Part shown: positions 15,305 to 23,400 of the stretch, in pieces | How the letters are laid out: each line of letters opens with the position of its first letter | How positions within the stretch are numbered: the first letter of the stretch is position 1 | From: an uncultured Acetatifactor sp. | Lineage (GTDB): Bacteria > Bacillota > Clostridia > Lachnospirales > Lachnospiraceae | Reading direction: 5' to 3' | Length of the DNA: 26,055 nucleotides | Assembly: GCA_910585665.1 (NCBI GenBank) | Contig: CAJUFI010000063.1 | Coordinates: 1-26,055, forward strand | Made by a program: the position numbers and the translations under genes | Notes under the pieces: model-generated | Seen by the model: the letters and a program-made list of their open reading frames with translations, nothing else | Told to the model about the DNA's origin: nothing | Databases searched by the model: none

Positions 15305-16759
15305 ATGGGACAGATTATCGGGGAAGGGATAACCTTTGATGACGTGCTGCTGGTACCCGCCTACTCACAGGTGGTGCCGAACCAGGTGGAGCTCAGCACC
15401 TGGCTGACGAAGAAGATCAAACTGAACATTCCTATGATGAGCGCAGGAATGGACACTGTGACGGAGCACCGCATGGCCATCGCCATGGCGAGACAGGGCG
15501 GCATCGGCATCATACATAAGAACATGTCCATCGAGGCGCAGGCCGAAGAGGTGGACAAGGTCAAACGCTCTGAGAACGGCGTCATCACAGATCCGTTTTC
15601 CCTGACTCCCGATCATACCCTGGCAGATGCAGACGCGCTGATGGCCAAGTTCCGCATCTCCGGCGTCCCCGTCACCGAGGGCCGCAGGCTGGTGGGCATC
15701 ATCACCAACCGCGACCTGAAATTCGAGACAGATTTCACCAAGAAAATCAAGGAATCCATGACCAGCGAGGGGCTGATCACCGCCCACGAGGACATCACGC
15801 TGGAAGAGGCGAAGCAGATTCTGGCAAAGGCCAGGAAGGAAAAGCTTCCTATCGTGGACAAGGACTTCAATCTGAAGGGCCTCATCACCATCAAGGACAT
15901 CGAGAAGGCGATCAAGTACCCCCTGGCTGCCAAGGACGGGCAGGGAAGGCTGCTGTGCGGCGCAGGCGTGGGGATCACGGCCAATGTGCTGGAGCGCGTG
16001 GCGGCTCTGGTGGACGCGAAAGTGGACGTGGTGGTGCTGGACAGCGCCCACGGGCATTCCGCCAACGTGCTGAACTGCCTGAAGATGATAAAAGAGAAAT
16101 ATCCCGACCTGCAGGTCATCGCAGGCAATGTGGCCACTGCGGAGGCCACCCGGGACCTGATAGAAAGCGGCGCGGACGCCGTCAAAGTGGGCATAGGGCC
16201 CGGCTCCATCTGTACTACCAGAGTAGTGGCCGGCATCGGCGTGCCTCAGATCACGGCCATCATGAACTGCTATGAAGTGGCCAAAGAGTACGGCATCCCC
16301 ATCATTGCGGACGGCGGCATCAAGTATTCCGGCGACATCACCAAGGCCATTGCCGCAGGCGGAAGCGTGTGCATGATGGGCAGCATGTTCGCGGGCTGCG
16401 AGGAGAGCCCCGGGGACTATGAGCTGTTCCAGGGAAGGAAATACAAGGTGTACCGTGGCATGGGCTCCATAGCCGCCATGGAGAACGGCAGCAAGGACCG
16501 CTACTTCCAGGAGAATGCCAGGAAGCTGGTGCCGGAAGGGGTGGAAGGCCGGGTGGCCTACAAGGGCGACGTGGAGGATACCGTGTTCCAGCTGCTGGGC
16601 GGCCTGCGCTCCGGCATGGGCTACTGCGGAGCCCACAATATCGCGGAGCTTCGGGAAAACGGCAGGTTCGTGAAGATATCCGCCGCCTCCCTGAAGGAGA
16701 GCCATCCCCATGACATCCATATCACCAAGGAAGCGCCGAACTATAGCGTAGACGAGTAA
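15305..16759 (+). CDS. guaB: inosine-5'-monophosphate dehydrogenase
   Basis: Oxidises IMP to XMP with NAD+, the committed step of guanine nucleotide synthesis; cytosolic tetramer. The 484-residue length is standard. The N-terminal EGITFDDVLLVPAYS and MMSAGMDTVTEHRMAIAMA are family signatures. Two CBS motifs lie at ~95-205, the catalytic loop is GIGPGSICTTR with Cys303, then IADGGIKYSGDITKAIAAGG and the flap region with YRGMGS. AGGAGG just upstream of the ATG defines the start. It is monocistronic, ending at a strong terminator at 16774-16828. Confidence 0.98.
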   Translation: MGQIIGEGITFDDVLLVPAYSQVVPNQVELSTWLTKKIKLNIPMMSAGMDTVTEHRMAIAMARQGGIGIIHKNMSIEAQAEEVDKVKRSENGVITDPFSLTPDHTLADADALMAKFRISGVPVTEGRRLVGIITNRDLKFETDFTKKIKESMTSEGLITAHEDITLEEAKQILAKARKEKLPIVDKDFNLKGLITIKDIEKAIKYPLAAKDGQGRLLCGAGVGITANVLERVAALVDAKVDVVVLDSAHGHSANVLNCLKMIKEKYPDLQVIAGNVATAEATRDLIESGADAVKVGIGPGSICTTRVVAGIGVPQITAIMNCYEVAKEYGIPIIADGGIKYSGDITKAIAAGGSVCMMGSMFAGCEESPGDYELFQGRKYKVYRGMGSIAAMENGSKDRYFQENARKLVPEGVEGRVAYKGDVEDTVFQLLGGLRSGMGYCGAHNIAELRENGRFVKISAASLKESHPHDIHITKEAPNYSVDE

Positions 16760-16773
16760 AGGGAGAAACGGAC

Positions 16774-16828
16774 ATCCCTGCTAAAACCAGCACCGGACGG
16801 GCAGCTGGCTTTAGCAGGGATTTTTTTT
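16774..16828 (+). terminator. intrinsic terminator after guaB
   Basis: ATCCCTGCTAAA-ACCAGC pairs with GCTGG-CTTTAGCAGGGAT around a 12-base loop and is followed by eight T. It cleanly separates guaB from the decayed region downstream. Confidence 0.95.
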
Positions 16829-16859
16829 CAGGGAATTGGAGCCGGGAAAAATTTCACAC

Positions 16860-17212
16860 ACATTCCACATTCCTGTGTTATGCTGCACCCAAAGGAGGTG
16901 CGCAAGCAGTCTCTATGTGGGAGGTGCTGCTGATATCCTGGCCCAGGCATATATATTCAGACAGAACTCAACGGCATATGCCATCTGTGACAAGGATACG
17001 ATAGTCGGCCTGGTGATTGTGCGGGACAGGCCGGAAGCGGATAATAGATATTACTCTTTTACGGAGTTGTTCGTTGCAGATGATTTCCTGGGGAAGGGCT
17101 ATGGGAATCAGGCGGTGGAAGCCAGAAAAAGCTTTATGAAAATCATGGTTTTGTAAAAGTGGGGGCCGCCGAATGGAATGAGGGATTTGATGTCATGAGG
17201 CTGGAGCTGTAG
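16860..17212 (+). pseudogene. GNAT-type N-acetyltransferase remnant (frameshifted, 5' truncated)
   Basis: One frame encodes the middle of a GNAT fold, with TAYAICDKDTIVGLVIVRD and the acetyl-CoA loop ADDFLGKGYGNQAVEA. It stops at 17156 after a shift near 17120. The next frame continues the expected end, LYENHGFVKVGAAEWNEGFD, followed by VMRLEL and a stop at 17210. The N-terminus, which in this family carries the first strand and substrate region, is missing: the sequence before ~16900 is not family-like and directly follows the guaB terminator. The gene has therefore lost its start and one base-frame and is very unlikely to be functional. Substrate unknown. Confidence 0.75.
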
Positions 17213-17225
17213 GACGGGACGGAAG

Positions 17226-17596
17226 ATGGATTACAGGATAGCGGTCTGTGACGATGAGCAGATATTTATAGACAGGATCAGGCAGATTCTTCTGGACTGT
17301 GAAATCCGTGGATTTACGGATTCCCGGCAATTGCTGCAGGCGGTGGAGGCCGGGGAGAGGTACGATGTGATCTTCCTGGACATCGCCATGCCGGGGCTGG
17401 ACGGCATCGGCCTGGCAAGGGAAATCCGGGAGACGGATGAGGATGTGGTCATCGTCTTCGTCACCAGCCGTACCTTGTGAATCCACGGCATATCCGCGCT
17501 CTATCCGCAGGGAATGTGATTACCGTGGAGGGCGAGTCATTGCCAGTGAGCCGCCGATATAAAGAGAAGGCGGAGCGGCTGCTTGGATTTAGATGA
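17226..17596 (+). pseudogene. LytTR-family response regulator remnant with internal deletion
   Basis: The 5' part encodes most of a receiver domain: MDYRIAVCDDEQIF with the acidic pair, the phospho-acceptor in VIFLDIAMPGLDGIG, and the strand-4 VIVFVTS. It is then abruptly broken, with a stop at 17478-17480. About 30 bases later, in a different frame, the extreme C-terminus of a LytTR DNA-binding domain appears (NVITVEGESLPVSRRYKEKA, stop at 17594). Nearly the whole LytTR domain and the receiver end have been deleted. With the kinase fragment downstream this was an AgrA/VirR-type two-component system. Confidence 0.8.
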
Positions 17597-17601
17597 CGAT
17601 T

Positions 17602-17639
17602 ATGTCAAGTGACAGTGATGTCATGTGATGATAATGTCA
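17602..17639 (+). repeat. three ATGTCA hexamers at exact 16-bp intervals
   Basis: ATGTCA begins at 17602, 17618 and 17634. The array lies just after the response-regulator remnant, where an operator for its own system could have been. No other copy was seen. Confidence 0.45.
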
Positions 17640-17807
17640 AAAACAAAAGAATTTTTTGTTGGAAATATTCCATTTCTGTCCAATTTCCTCCATTGTTTCA
17701 TAGTTTGTAAGCAATATGACATTTCGGCAGAATGAAACAGGATGAAATCTGACAGAGCTGTTCAAATCCGGCAGGATATTCTGATTCGGCGGGCCGTTAT
17801 AATTTAT

Positions 17808-17906
17808 ACTGCTTAACAGTTAAAATTTCCGAGTAACCCGACTACATAACGCCGGCCATATATGTTTCACCAGTGCAGTACGGTAAATTCTGGCGTTATG
17901 TAGTAT
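17808..17906 (+). repeat. ~99-bp dispersed repeat, copy 1
   Basis: Starts ACTGCTTAACAGTTAAAAT and ends in GTTATGTAGTAT. It contains a perfect 13-bp inverted repeat (ACTACATAACGCC at 17841-17853, complement at 17892-17904). A second copy in the same orientation is at 25187-25283. Its right edge abuts the first kinase-like codons, so it marks the break point of the kinase gene. It may be a MITE or a recombination scar. Confidence 0.75.
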
Positions 17907-17907
17907 A

Positions 17908-18421
17908 ACAGGGAAGCACAGGGCGCTGATGCATGACCTGAACAACCATGCCGTCGCCATGCGTGCCCTGGCGGTCAATGGGGAATACGGGGAACTGGTG
18001 CAGTATATTGACGCCTTTTCCAGGAAAGTGAAGGACAATATGTTCCCTGTGCGCAGCGGCAGCATCGTGCTGGACGCATTGCTGGCTGATAAATACCATC
18101 GGGCGGCCAGACTTGACATTCCTGTCATATTTGAAGGAGTCCGGTATGCGGCGGACTTTGGCAATGAGGATCTGTGTACGGTGGTGGGGAATCTGCTGGA
18201 CAATGCCATAGAGGAGAACGGAAGGTGCCGGGATGCGGCAAAGCGCAGGATTTCCATATGGATTTCTTCGGAGGAGGATTTCCTGAGGGTCACAGTGCGG
18301 AATCCCCTGTTCCATGAGCTGAAGGTGAAGAACGGCCTGCCTGTCAGCGAGAAGCCGGACGCGGAACATCACGGCATGGGGCTGAAAAACGTCCGCAAAG
18401 TCTGTGACAAATACAAAGGGA
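17908..18421 (+). pseudogene. GHKL sensor histidine kinase remnant (AgrC/VirS-like C-terminal part)
   Basis: The readable part begins at the edge of the 99-bp repeat and carries the histidine box MHDLNNHAVAMRAL, the dimerisation helix, the N-box GNLLDNAIEEN and the G-box HHGMGLKNVRKVCDKYKGT. The N-terminal sensor and membrane segments are absent, and the last ~20 residues of the ATPase domain are replaced by sequence of an ABC transporter in another frame at ~18420. The frame stays open to 18618 but that tail is meaningless. An ATG at 17929 has no ribosome site. Together with the LytTR remnant it was a peptide-sensing two-component system. Confidence 0.8.
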
Positions 18422-19678
18422 CTCATGCAGCTGTTGACTTTGGCCGGCATCCTGGGGGTATTCTTCGGGGCCTCCTTCTGGATTGGTATGGGCGCGGTAC
18501 TGATAGGGCTCCCCATGTCGGCGCTGAAAATCCATGCCGTAAGCAGGCGGAACCGAACCTTAGGGGAAGCCACCATGGATCAGAGGATGACGGAATACCT
18601 CCAGAATCTGTTCTTTGACAAGGATGCCGCCTATGAAATCAAGGTTTTCCGGGCAAGGGATTACATTCTTGACATGTGGCATGAGATAAGGGGCAAAGTG
18701 ATAAAGCGCGCCAATAAAATACAGAAGGAATTGATACAGGTAGAGTCCATCGCGGATCTGCTGAAGATTGCATACGCAGCCTTTGCCGTCGCCGGGCTGA
18801 CAGCGGGTTTCCTGGCGGGGGACATCGGGCTGGGCGTACTGGTATCGGTCCTGCAGTCTGTGGAAAGGCTGTTTTCGGCTATGGACAATGTCTCCTGGTC
18901 CGTGTTGAACCTTGGAAGGGTCACCTATGAAATCAGTTATCTCCGGGAATTCCTGGGGCTTGTGGAAGAGCCGGAAAAGAAGGAAGAAAAGGTGGAAAAG
19001 GGCGGGGAAATCGTGTTCGACCATGTGTCCTTCCGGTATCCCGGCACGGACAGGGAAATTCTCCACGATGTGAGCTTCCGCATCCGAAGCGGCGAGAAGG
19101 TGGCCCTGGTGGGGGTCAATGGGGAGGACGGCGTGGACGTGTCCAGGGGGCAATGGCAGAGAATCGGGAAGTTTTCCGTCATCCAGCAGAATTTCGTGAA
19201 GTACCAGTTTACGGTCAGGGAAAACATCGGCATCAGCCAGCCGACCCAGATCCACAATGACGAGCGCCTGATGAAAAGCGCAAAGGCGGCAGACATCGAG
19301 AAAATCGTGCAGCGTGCAGGCGGCCTGGATGTGCGGCTGGGCAGGGAGTTCGACGGCGTGGAGCTGTCGGGCGGAGAGTGGCAGAAGCTGGCCATCGCCA
19401 GGGGGCTGAACAGGGACGCGGAAGTGATCCTCCTGGACGAGCCCACCTCTGCGCTGGATCCTCTGGTGGAGTACGACATCCTCAGGAAATTCCTGGACAT
19501 GACAGAGGGGAAGACCTCGGTGATTATCTCCCACCGCATCGGCCTGGGGCGGTTCGCGGACAAGATTATCGTCATGAAGGAGGGGAAGGTGGCCCAGACC
19601 GGCACCCACGATGAGCTCCTGGCCGCAGGCGGGGAGTACAGCCGGATGTGGCATGAGCAGGCCAGGTGGTATGAATAA
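18422..19678 (+). pseudogene. ABC exporter (permease-ATPase) remnant lacking N-terminus and Walker A
   Basis: The long open frame encodes the second half of a type-I exporter membrane domain (from LTLAGILGVFFGASFWIGMG through a second helical pair at AAFAVAGLTAGFLAGDIGLG) and a nucleotide-binding domain. The NBD keeps its A-loop region VSFRYPGTDREILHDVSF, the signature LSGGEWQKLAIARGL, Walker B VILLDEPTSALDP and the H-loop IISHR. But GEKVALVGVNG jumps to EDGVDVSRGQWQ: the Walker A GKS/T and ~20-25 residues after it are deleted in frame. The first ~180 residues are also gone, fused out of frame to the kinase. It cannot bind ATP normally, so although the frame is open it is a decayed gene. Confidence 0.75.
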
Positions 19679-19744
19679 AGCGACTTGGGTCAAACAGGAA
19701 ACAGGAAAGAACAGGAAAGATTTGAAAACATTTTGTCATTTTTA

Positions 19745-19773
19745 TGGACGTTGTGTCTGAAATGTGGTATAAT
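19745..19773 (+). promoter_or_regulatory. candidate promoter of the coiled-coil gene
   Basis: TGGACG (19745-19750), 17-base spacer, TATAAT (19768-19773). It gives a ~95-base leader. Confidence 0.5.
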
Positions 19774-19809
19774 TTTCTCCATTATATGTGCTGGCCGGAG
19801 TATAGTGTG

Positions 19810-19831
19810 CTTATTTCAAGACAATTCCCTA
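19810..19831 (-). repeat. solo MITE end
   Basis: CTTATTTCAAGACAATTCCC (19810-19829) and the next two bases match the right end of the 3688-3792 element at 18 of 22 positions. No partner end is seen nearby, so it is a remnant. Confidence 0.5.
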
Positions 19832-19874
19832 CCATGGCAGGTAGATGTAGTACATAAAAGGGAGGAACAGATGC

Positions 19875-20228
19875 ATGACAGAAAATGAAAAACTAGATCT
19901 GATTCTCCAAAAGATAAGCGGCCTGGATGAGAAGGTTGAAGGTATTGACAAAAGGGTAAGCGGCCTGGATGAGAAGGTTGACAGTATTGACAAAAGGGTA
20001 AGCAGTCTTGAGACAGACATGAAAGAAGTCAGGCAGCAAGTGGCAAAGACAAACTTCGTGCTTGAAAATGAAATTCGTGTCAATATTCAGCGTGTGGCGG
20101 AAGGGCATTTTAATCTTTCAAGAAATCTCCATGATGCGATGCGTCACAGCAATGAAGCAGAGATGCTGGCGATAAAAGTTCGCATGTTGGAATCGGATGT
20201 CCAGGAGCTGAAGAGAAAAATATCATAA
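19875..20228 (+). CDS. small coiled-coil protein of unknown function
   Basis: Encodes 117 residues, almost entirely heptad-patterned coiled coil with no membrane segment. The N-terminal half holds two near-identical 14-residue units (SGLDEKVEGIDKRV type), encoded by an exact-length 42-bp tandem repeat, then a degenerate third (SSLETDMKEVRQQV). The C-terminal half (NLHDAMRHSNEAEMLAIKVR and on) is helical and less repetitive. GGAGG at 19861-19865 supports the ATG at 19875. It has its own promoter and terminator, so it is a single-gene unit. Proteins of this kind are common in Clostridia and look like oligomeric scaffolds; no specific function can be assigned. Confidence 0.85.
   Translation: MTENEKLDLILQKISGLDEKVEGIDKRVSGLDEKVDSIDKRVSSLETDMKEVRQQVAKTNFVLENEIRVNIQRVAEGHFNLSRNLHDAMRHSNEAEMLAIKVRMLESDVQELKRKIS
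19917..20000 (+). repeat. 2 x 42-bp in-frame tandem repeat in the coiled-coil gene
   Basis: Units 19917-19958 and 19959-20000 differ by two bases and each encode two heptads. The unit length equals that of the gatB repeat, although the sequence is unrelated. Confidence 0.85.
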
Positions 20229-20249
20229 AGGGATTTTGGACGGAAGAGA

Positions 20250-20290
20250 TGCAAAGGCTTGTACCTATCAAAAAGCCTTTGCACTTTTTA
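20250..20290 (+). terminator. intrinsic terminator after the coiled-coil gene
   Basis: TGCAAAGGCTT (20250-20260) pairs exactly with AAGCCTTTGCA (20273-20283) around a 12-base loop and is followed by CTTTTT. Confidence 0.9.
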
Positions 20291-20310
20291 TCTGTTTTTT
20301 TGGAGTGTCA

Positions 20311-20319
20311 TGGTATAAT
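20311..20319 (+). promoter_or_regulatory. extended -10 promoter of the GTPase-NYN gene
   Basis: TGGTATAAT is an extended -10 element (TG-N-TATAAT). No good -35 is visible at the right distance. Start near 20326 gives a ~140-base structured leader. Confidence 0.5.
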
Positions 20320-20401
20320 AAATAAGTCCATATTCGTGGCATGGAACGGCCGAGCCATTCATACCATGAGTGTTGCTGTGCGCATGGGCAAATAGGTCTG
20401 C

Positions 20402-20462
20402 CGTTCCTGGAGAGCGGGGCAGGCGTGGAGGTTCCGTTATTTATGAACGGTAGAAAGGAACG
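20402..20462 (+). promoter_or_regulatory. possible ribosome-site-sequestering leader structure
   Basis: CGTTCCT (20402-20408) is exactly complementary to AGGAACG (20456-20462), which contains the GGA of the ribosome site for the gene at 20469. Between them a smaller hairpin CCGTT-ATTTATG-AACGG forms. This could mask the start site until ribosomes stall or pass upstream. Confidence 0.45.
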
Positions 20463-20468
20463 TTTTTG

Positions 20469-23400
20469 ATGGGAGGAGCATTCGAAAGTAAACCGGAAGA
20501 TAAACCGAAAAGCCGTATCTGTATCGGTCTGCTGGCCCATGTGGACGCGGGGAAGACTACGCTGGCGGAGGGGCTTTTGTATACCAGCGGCAGGATACGT
20601 AAGCTTGGCCGGGTAGACCATAAGGATGCCTTTCTGGACAACTTCTCTCTGGAGCGGGAGAGGGGAATCACGATTTTCTCCAAACAGGCCCAGCTGGTGT
20701 GGGACGGGCTGGACATGGCGCTGCTGGATACGCCGGGGCATGTGGATTTCAGCGCGGAGATGGAGCGCACTTTACAGGTTATTGACTACGCGGTGCTAGT
20801 CATAAACGGTTCCGACGGCATACAGGGCCATGTGCAGACTCTCTGGCGGCTGCTGGGGGAGTACGGGATTCCTGTGTTCCTTTTTGTAAATAAAATGGAT
20901 CAGCCGGACACGGATAAGGAAAGGCTGCTCCGGGAGCTCCAGGCCAGGCTGGACAGCGGCTGCCAGGAGTTCGGGCCGGAGACGGGACGCGCTTCTTCCA
21001 TGGAAGAGGAGGCTTCTGTGGGAGAGGCTACCTCTGCGGAAGAGACGGTTTCCGCAGGAGGAACACGAAACACGGAGGGGACGGCTTCCGCAGGAGGGGC
21101 ACGGTATGCGGACGGGATGTCTGCAGAGTATCTGGAAGAACTTGCCATGTGCGATGAAGCGTTATTGGAGGAATACCTGGAAACGGGCGCTTTGGAAGAC
21201 GCCTCCCTGGCGAAAGCCATCGCCGGACGGCGGCTGTTCCCCTGCTATTTCGGTTCCGCGCTGCGCTTAGAGGGCGTGGAGGAACTGCTGAAAGGCATCC
21301 GCAGGTTCGCCATATGTCCGGAATACCCCCGGGAATTCGGCGCCAGAGTGTACAAAATCTCCCGGGACCCATCCGGCAATCGCCTGACCCATCTGAAAGT
21401 CACAGGCGGCGTGCTCCGGGTGAAGATGCCGGTGAGCAATGCCTGCAGCGCGGCCACCGAGGAGGAAGTCTGGGAGGAGAAAGCAGACCAGCTGCGGGTG
21501 TACGGCGGAGGTCAGTACGAAGCGGTGGAGCAGGTGGAAGCGGGCGGCATCTGCGCCGTGACAGGACTGGAGAAGACATTTGCGGGACAGGGGCTTGGCA
21601 GGGAGAGCGAAAACGAACTTCCCATCCTGGCGCCTGTGCTGACATATGGCCTGGTGCTGCCGGAGGGCAGCGATGCGGTGAAAGTGCTGGGACAGCTGCG
21701 GAAGCTTGAGGAGGAAGAGCCCCAGCTCCATGTGGTCTGGCAGAAAGCGGTGAAATCGGCGCGGAATCATGGCTCCTTTGCAGGAGAGGCTGACGGCATG
21801 GGGAAAGAAATCCCTTTCGGAAAGGCAGCTTCCGATGGAAGGACAGGTTCTGCGGGAAAGCCCTTTTCTATGGAAGGAGCCGCTTCTTCCGCGGCCATAA
21901 GGAAAGGATATGTACCGGAGATTCATGTACAGGTCATGGGCGAGGTGCAGATAGAGATTCTGAAACGGCTGATTTCGGAGCGGTTCGGCCTGGAGGTGGA
22001 GTTCACGGATGGCCAGATTATGTACAAAGAGACCATCGCCAGCGCCGTGGAGGGCATCGGGCATTTCGAGCCCTTGCGCCATTACGCGGAGGTGCATCTG
22101 CTGCTGGAGCCGGGAGAGTCGGGCAGCGGCCTGCAGATTGCCAGCGCCTGCAGCGAGGACGTGCTGGACAGGAACTGGCAGCGGCTGATTTTCACCCACC
22201 TGGAGGAGCGCTCCCACCCCGGGGTGCTGACAGGCTCGCCGATTACGGATATGAAGATTACCCTGCTCACGGGGCGGGCCCACCTGAAGCACACGGAGGG
22301 AGGCGACTTCAGGCAGGCTACTTACCGTGCGCTGCGTCAGGGGCTGATGCAGTGCGAGAATGTGCTGCTGGAGCCTGTGTTCTCCTACACGCTGGAGGTG
22401 CCTGCCGCCCAGGTGGGCCGCGCCATATCCGATATTCAGAGGATGTATGGACGGTTTGACGCACCGCAGATCCAGGGGGAGTTTGCCGTTCTCACCGGCA
22501 GCGCCCCGGCGGCCACCATGCAGGGGTACCAGAGCGAGGTGAATGCTTACACAAAGGGGATGGGAAGGCTCTCCTGTACCCTGAAAGGCTATGAACCCTG
22601 TCATGACACGGACCAGGTGATAGCGGCTTTCGGCTATTATCCGGACGCGGATGTGGAAAATCCTTCCTCCTCGGTATTCTGCGCCCACGGGGCCGGGTTC
22701 CTGGTGACATGGGATCAGGTGGCGGCGTATGCCCATGTGGAGAGCGGATGGAGCCCGGAGACCGAGAACGGGGAAGAGGAAGACTTGTTTTCCGGGGAGG
22801 GCGGAGCCGCGGCCGGGGAGGGAACTGGGCGCGGACTCCATGAGGAAGACAGGACAAGAGAGGGCGGAACAAGAGAAGACCGGGCAAGGGAAGACAGGAG
22901 TGGGGGAAATCGCTCCGGCCATGCCGCTGGCAGCCAGGCGGCTTCTGCGGGCGGAAGAAGAGCGGTTTCCTACAGAAAGGAGTCCTCCTCCGACTATATC
23001 ACCCAGGAAGAGATTGAAGAGATATTTACGCGCACTTACGGAAAAAGCGAGAGGGATTATACGCCATACCGATATAACGGGATGCGGCAGCCGGAACGGA
23101 ATCATGGCGAAACTGCCGCGCCAAAGCAGCCGGAAGAGGAAGCGTCAGGAGCGTCTGCCGGTGCCATTGGGAGCGCGTCGGGAAAGGAGGAATATCTGCT
23201 GGTAGACGGCTACAACATCATCTTCGCCTGGGACGATCTGCACAGCCTGGCGGAGGTGAACATCGACAGCGCCCGGGACAAGCTGATGGACATCTGCTGC
23301 AATTACCAGGGTTTCACGGGATGTACATTGATTTTGGTCTTCGATGCCTATAAGGTGAAAGGCCACACCGGTTCTGCGCAGAAATACCACAACATCCATG

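Noticed and set aside
15365..16720. 451-codon minus-strand frame opposite guaB
   Set aside because: Shadow of a fully conserved IMP dehydrogenase; the protein is His/Ala-rich nonsense.
17817..17826. AACAGTTAAA as an AgrA/LytTR binding half-site
   Set aside because: Only a single half-site is present and it recurs in the repeat copy at 25187 far from any LytTR gene, so it is probably just part of the repeat.
19685..19888. 67-codon frame before the coiled-coil gene
   Set aside because: Overlaps the predicted promoter and a solo MITE end; composition not protein-like.
21267..23105. 612-codon open frame on the minus strand opposite the GTPase-NYN gene
   Set aside because: Antisense shadow caused by GC-rich codon bias; no family resemblance, no ribosome site, and the plus strand has clear domain motifs.
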